Source of the DNA: Begonia masoniana | Taxonomy: Eukaryota; Streptophyta; Magnoliopsida; Cucurbitales; Begoniaceae | Direction of reading: 5' to 3' | Length of the DNA: 64,000 nt | Assembly (NCBI GenBank): GCA_022432975.1 | Contig: CM039512.1 | Location: 44,305,124 to 44,369,123, forward strand | Shown here: one piece after another, positions 62,563 to 64,000 of the stretch | Numbering within the stretch: position 1 is the first letter of the stretch | Layout: each line of letters begins with the position of its first letter | Notes under the pieces: generated by a model | The model's input: the letters and a program-made list of their open reading frames with translations, nothing else | The model's database searches: none | Told to the model about the DNA's origin: nothing | Position numbers and translations under genes: made by a program

Positions 62563-64000
62563 ATGAATAATCGTATATTTATCTGTTGTTTAATGATTGT
62601 TTTATGTTAAAATAAGGATGAATAATTGGTGAAATTAAGAAATTTCAGAATTATTGTTCACCGAAATTATTGTGATTAATCACTGTTTTTGATTGAAAAT
62701 AATGAAATAATTCTTGATTTTGGATGTTTTTTGTGTGAATCAAGATGTTATTAGTTTCGTGCTTATTTAATTTGATATCTGAATTATGTTCGTTAGTCAC
62801 CAAAGTGGCCAAATTATAAAGGTTTTTGCATATATCAAATTTATTAAAATCAATTACTCGTGTTTTATGTGATGCTCGATAATGAAATGACATGATGAGA
62901 ATTATAATTTTGACATGAGTATATTGATTTTCACGATTATAAAATATGTTGAATCGTCCAAAGGTGAATTGGTTATTTTATAATTGTGGTAAATTGATAT
63001 GCCTTCAGTAAGTGTGTTTAGTATATCCAAAGATAAAGAACATGTCTATATCAAGTATGTTGATTACCAATTATGTGAAATTTAAGTTGAGCATCTTTAT
63101 GATTATATATTGTTGTGTCACCCGAAGAAGAACTTCAATATATATTTATGATTGTTTGATTGCCTTATGACTCAAAGCAGTAAAGTTTGAGCATGATTTA
63201 TATTTTGCAGCATCTATTCCTGTTGCTCTTCATTCGCAAGCAGCGTTTGTTGTAAAGTTTTCTGGTCTAAATTTCTCTGAATGGTGCGAACAAATTCAGT
63301 TTCACCTTAGTGTTCTGGATCTTGATTTGACACTTTTAACTGAGAAACCAGCTGCTATTACTGCAACTAGCAGTGCTTATCAGAGATCTTCCTATAAAGC
63401 TTGGGAAAGATCAAACAGTCTGAGCCTAATGTTTATGCGAATGACTGTATCCAACAACATCAAGTCCACATTTCGTAAAACTGAAAGTGCTAAGGAATTT
63501 ATAAAATTTGTGGAAGAATGTTCTCAGTCTGAATCGACTGATAAATCACTTGCTGGAACACTGGTGGGTACTTTGACCACCATGAAGTTTGATGGTTCTC
63601 GTACCATGCATGAACATGTTGTCGAAATGACAAACATGGCAGTAAGATTAAAGTCCATGAGAATGGAAGTGAATGAGAACTTCCTTGTGACATTCATCCT
63701 GAACTCCTTGCCTCCTCAATATGGCTCATTTTATATGAGCTATAACACTATGAGGACTAAATGGAATGTGCATGAATTGCAAAGTATGCTCATTCAAGAA
63801 GAAGCAAGGCTTAAGAAACCAAGAACTCAAGTTGTCAATCTCATGAATTATGAAGGAGCTGGAAAGAAACCATGAAAGAAAAATGGAAATGGTAAGAAAA
63901 GACTATCATTGGTAGCTCAGTTCTCTTTCCAAATCCACAAGAATGAACAACGGAAAGATAAGTGTCATTTCTGTGGAAATCAAGGACACTATCAGAAAGA
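62563..64000 (+). CDS. Copia Gag, partial, probably with a leader intron
   Basis: The Gag frame is readable from 63211 (SIPVALHSQAAFVVKFSGLN, FSEWCEQIQFHLSVLDLDLT) through AYQRSSYKAWERSNSLSLMF, NNIKSTFRKTESAKEFIKFV, GTLTTMKFDGSRTMHEHVVE, MTNMAVRLKSMRMEVNENFL, to the knuckle start CHFCGNQGHYQK at the window end. Conserved residues before the first Met of the frame (63327) need an upstream start, but a TGA lies about 40 bases before 63211. An ATG at 62563 followed by AATAATC and GT at 62573, and the acceptor TATTTTGCAG ending at 63210, would join in frame as MNNPSIPVAL. One TGA at 63873 (after GAGKKP) interrupts the frame. Lineage: Copia with UBN2-type Gag, otherwise uncertain. Confidence 0.75.

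Overview
This window looks like nuclear DNA of a flowering plant, probably a eudicot. It is almost entirely nested LTR retrotransposons: several Ty3/Gypsy chromovirus-type elements, four Ty1/Copia elements including a SIRE-type one with an env-like frame, and a Cassandra TRIM. The only trace of an ordinary host gene is a broken MIZ1-like (DUF617) gene near 61.1-61.8 kb. No bacterial operon, CRISPR array, intact rRNA gene or tRNA gene was seen. The species cannot be named from the sequence alone. The nesting, the CRM-like chromovirus and a satellite-like array suggest heterochromatin, possibly pericentromeric.

Layout. 1-2066: two LTR pieces in opposite orientation. 2067-10959: a decayed SIRE-type Copia element on + (RT, RNase H, env-like frame, 3' LTR); its 3' LTR was hit by a 3975-bp Gypsy solo LTR (6975-10949, TSD GTGTT) that carries about 86 copies of a 24-bp minisatellite. 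12006-15964: an internally deleted Gypsy element on + with a tandemly duplicated integrase segment. 15965-25759: two related elements, + then -, with LTRs of about 2.9 kb, a mini-Gag that is little more than zinc knuckles, and no pol. 25760-29760: LTR remnant and two Copia fragments on -. 29761-35379: AT-rich DNA with one solo LTR (TSD AATAA) and a 704-bp tandem duplication.

35380-47141: one large and fairly young Gypsy chromovirus on -, with 3.5-kb LTRs that look about 99% alike by eye, one gag-pol frame with four nonsense codons, very long (CT)n tracts, and a run of exactly 1000 T where the integrase C-terminus should be. 47142-54765: the end of a CRM-like chromovirus whose pol frame runs into its LTR, a tandem array of about 160-bp monomers with apparent higher-order structure, and a Gypsy gag carrying a complete Cassandra element. 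54766-59436: a Copia element on -, split by a CRM-like solo LTR (TSD GTTTC). 61123-61762: the MIZ1-like pseudogene. 62121-64000: the start of a fourth Copia element, whose Gag frame seems to need an intron in the leader.

Almost every coding frame is broken by stops, most of which fit C-to-T change on one strand or the other, as expected of methylated silenced elements. All family names come from reading motifs; no database search was possible. The best candidates for something undescribed are the 160-bp higher-order array at 51335-52767 and the pair of mini-Gag elements at 15965-25759.
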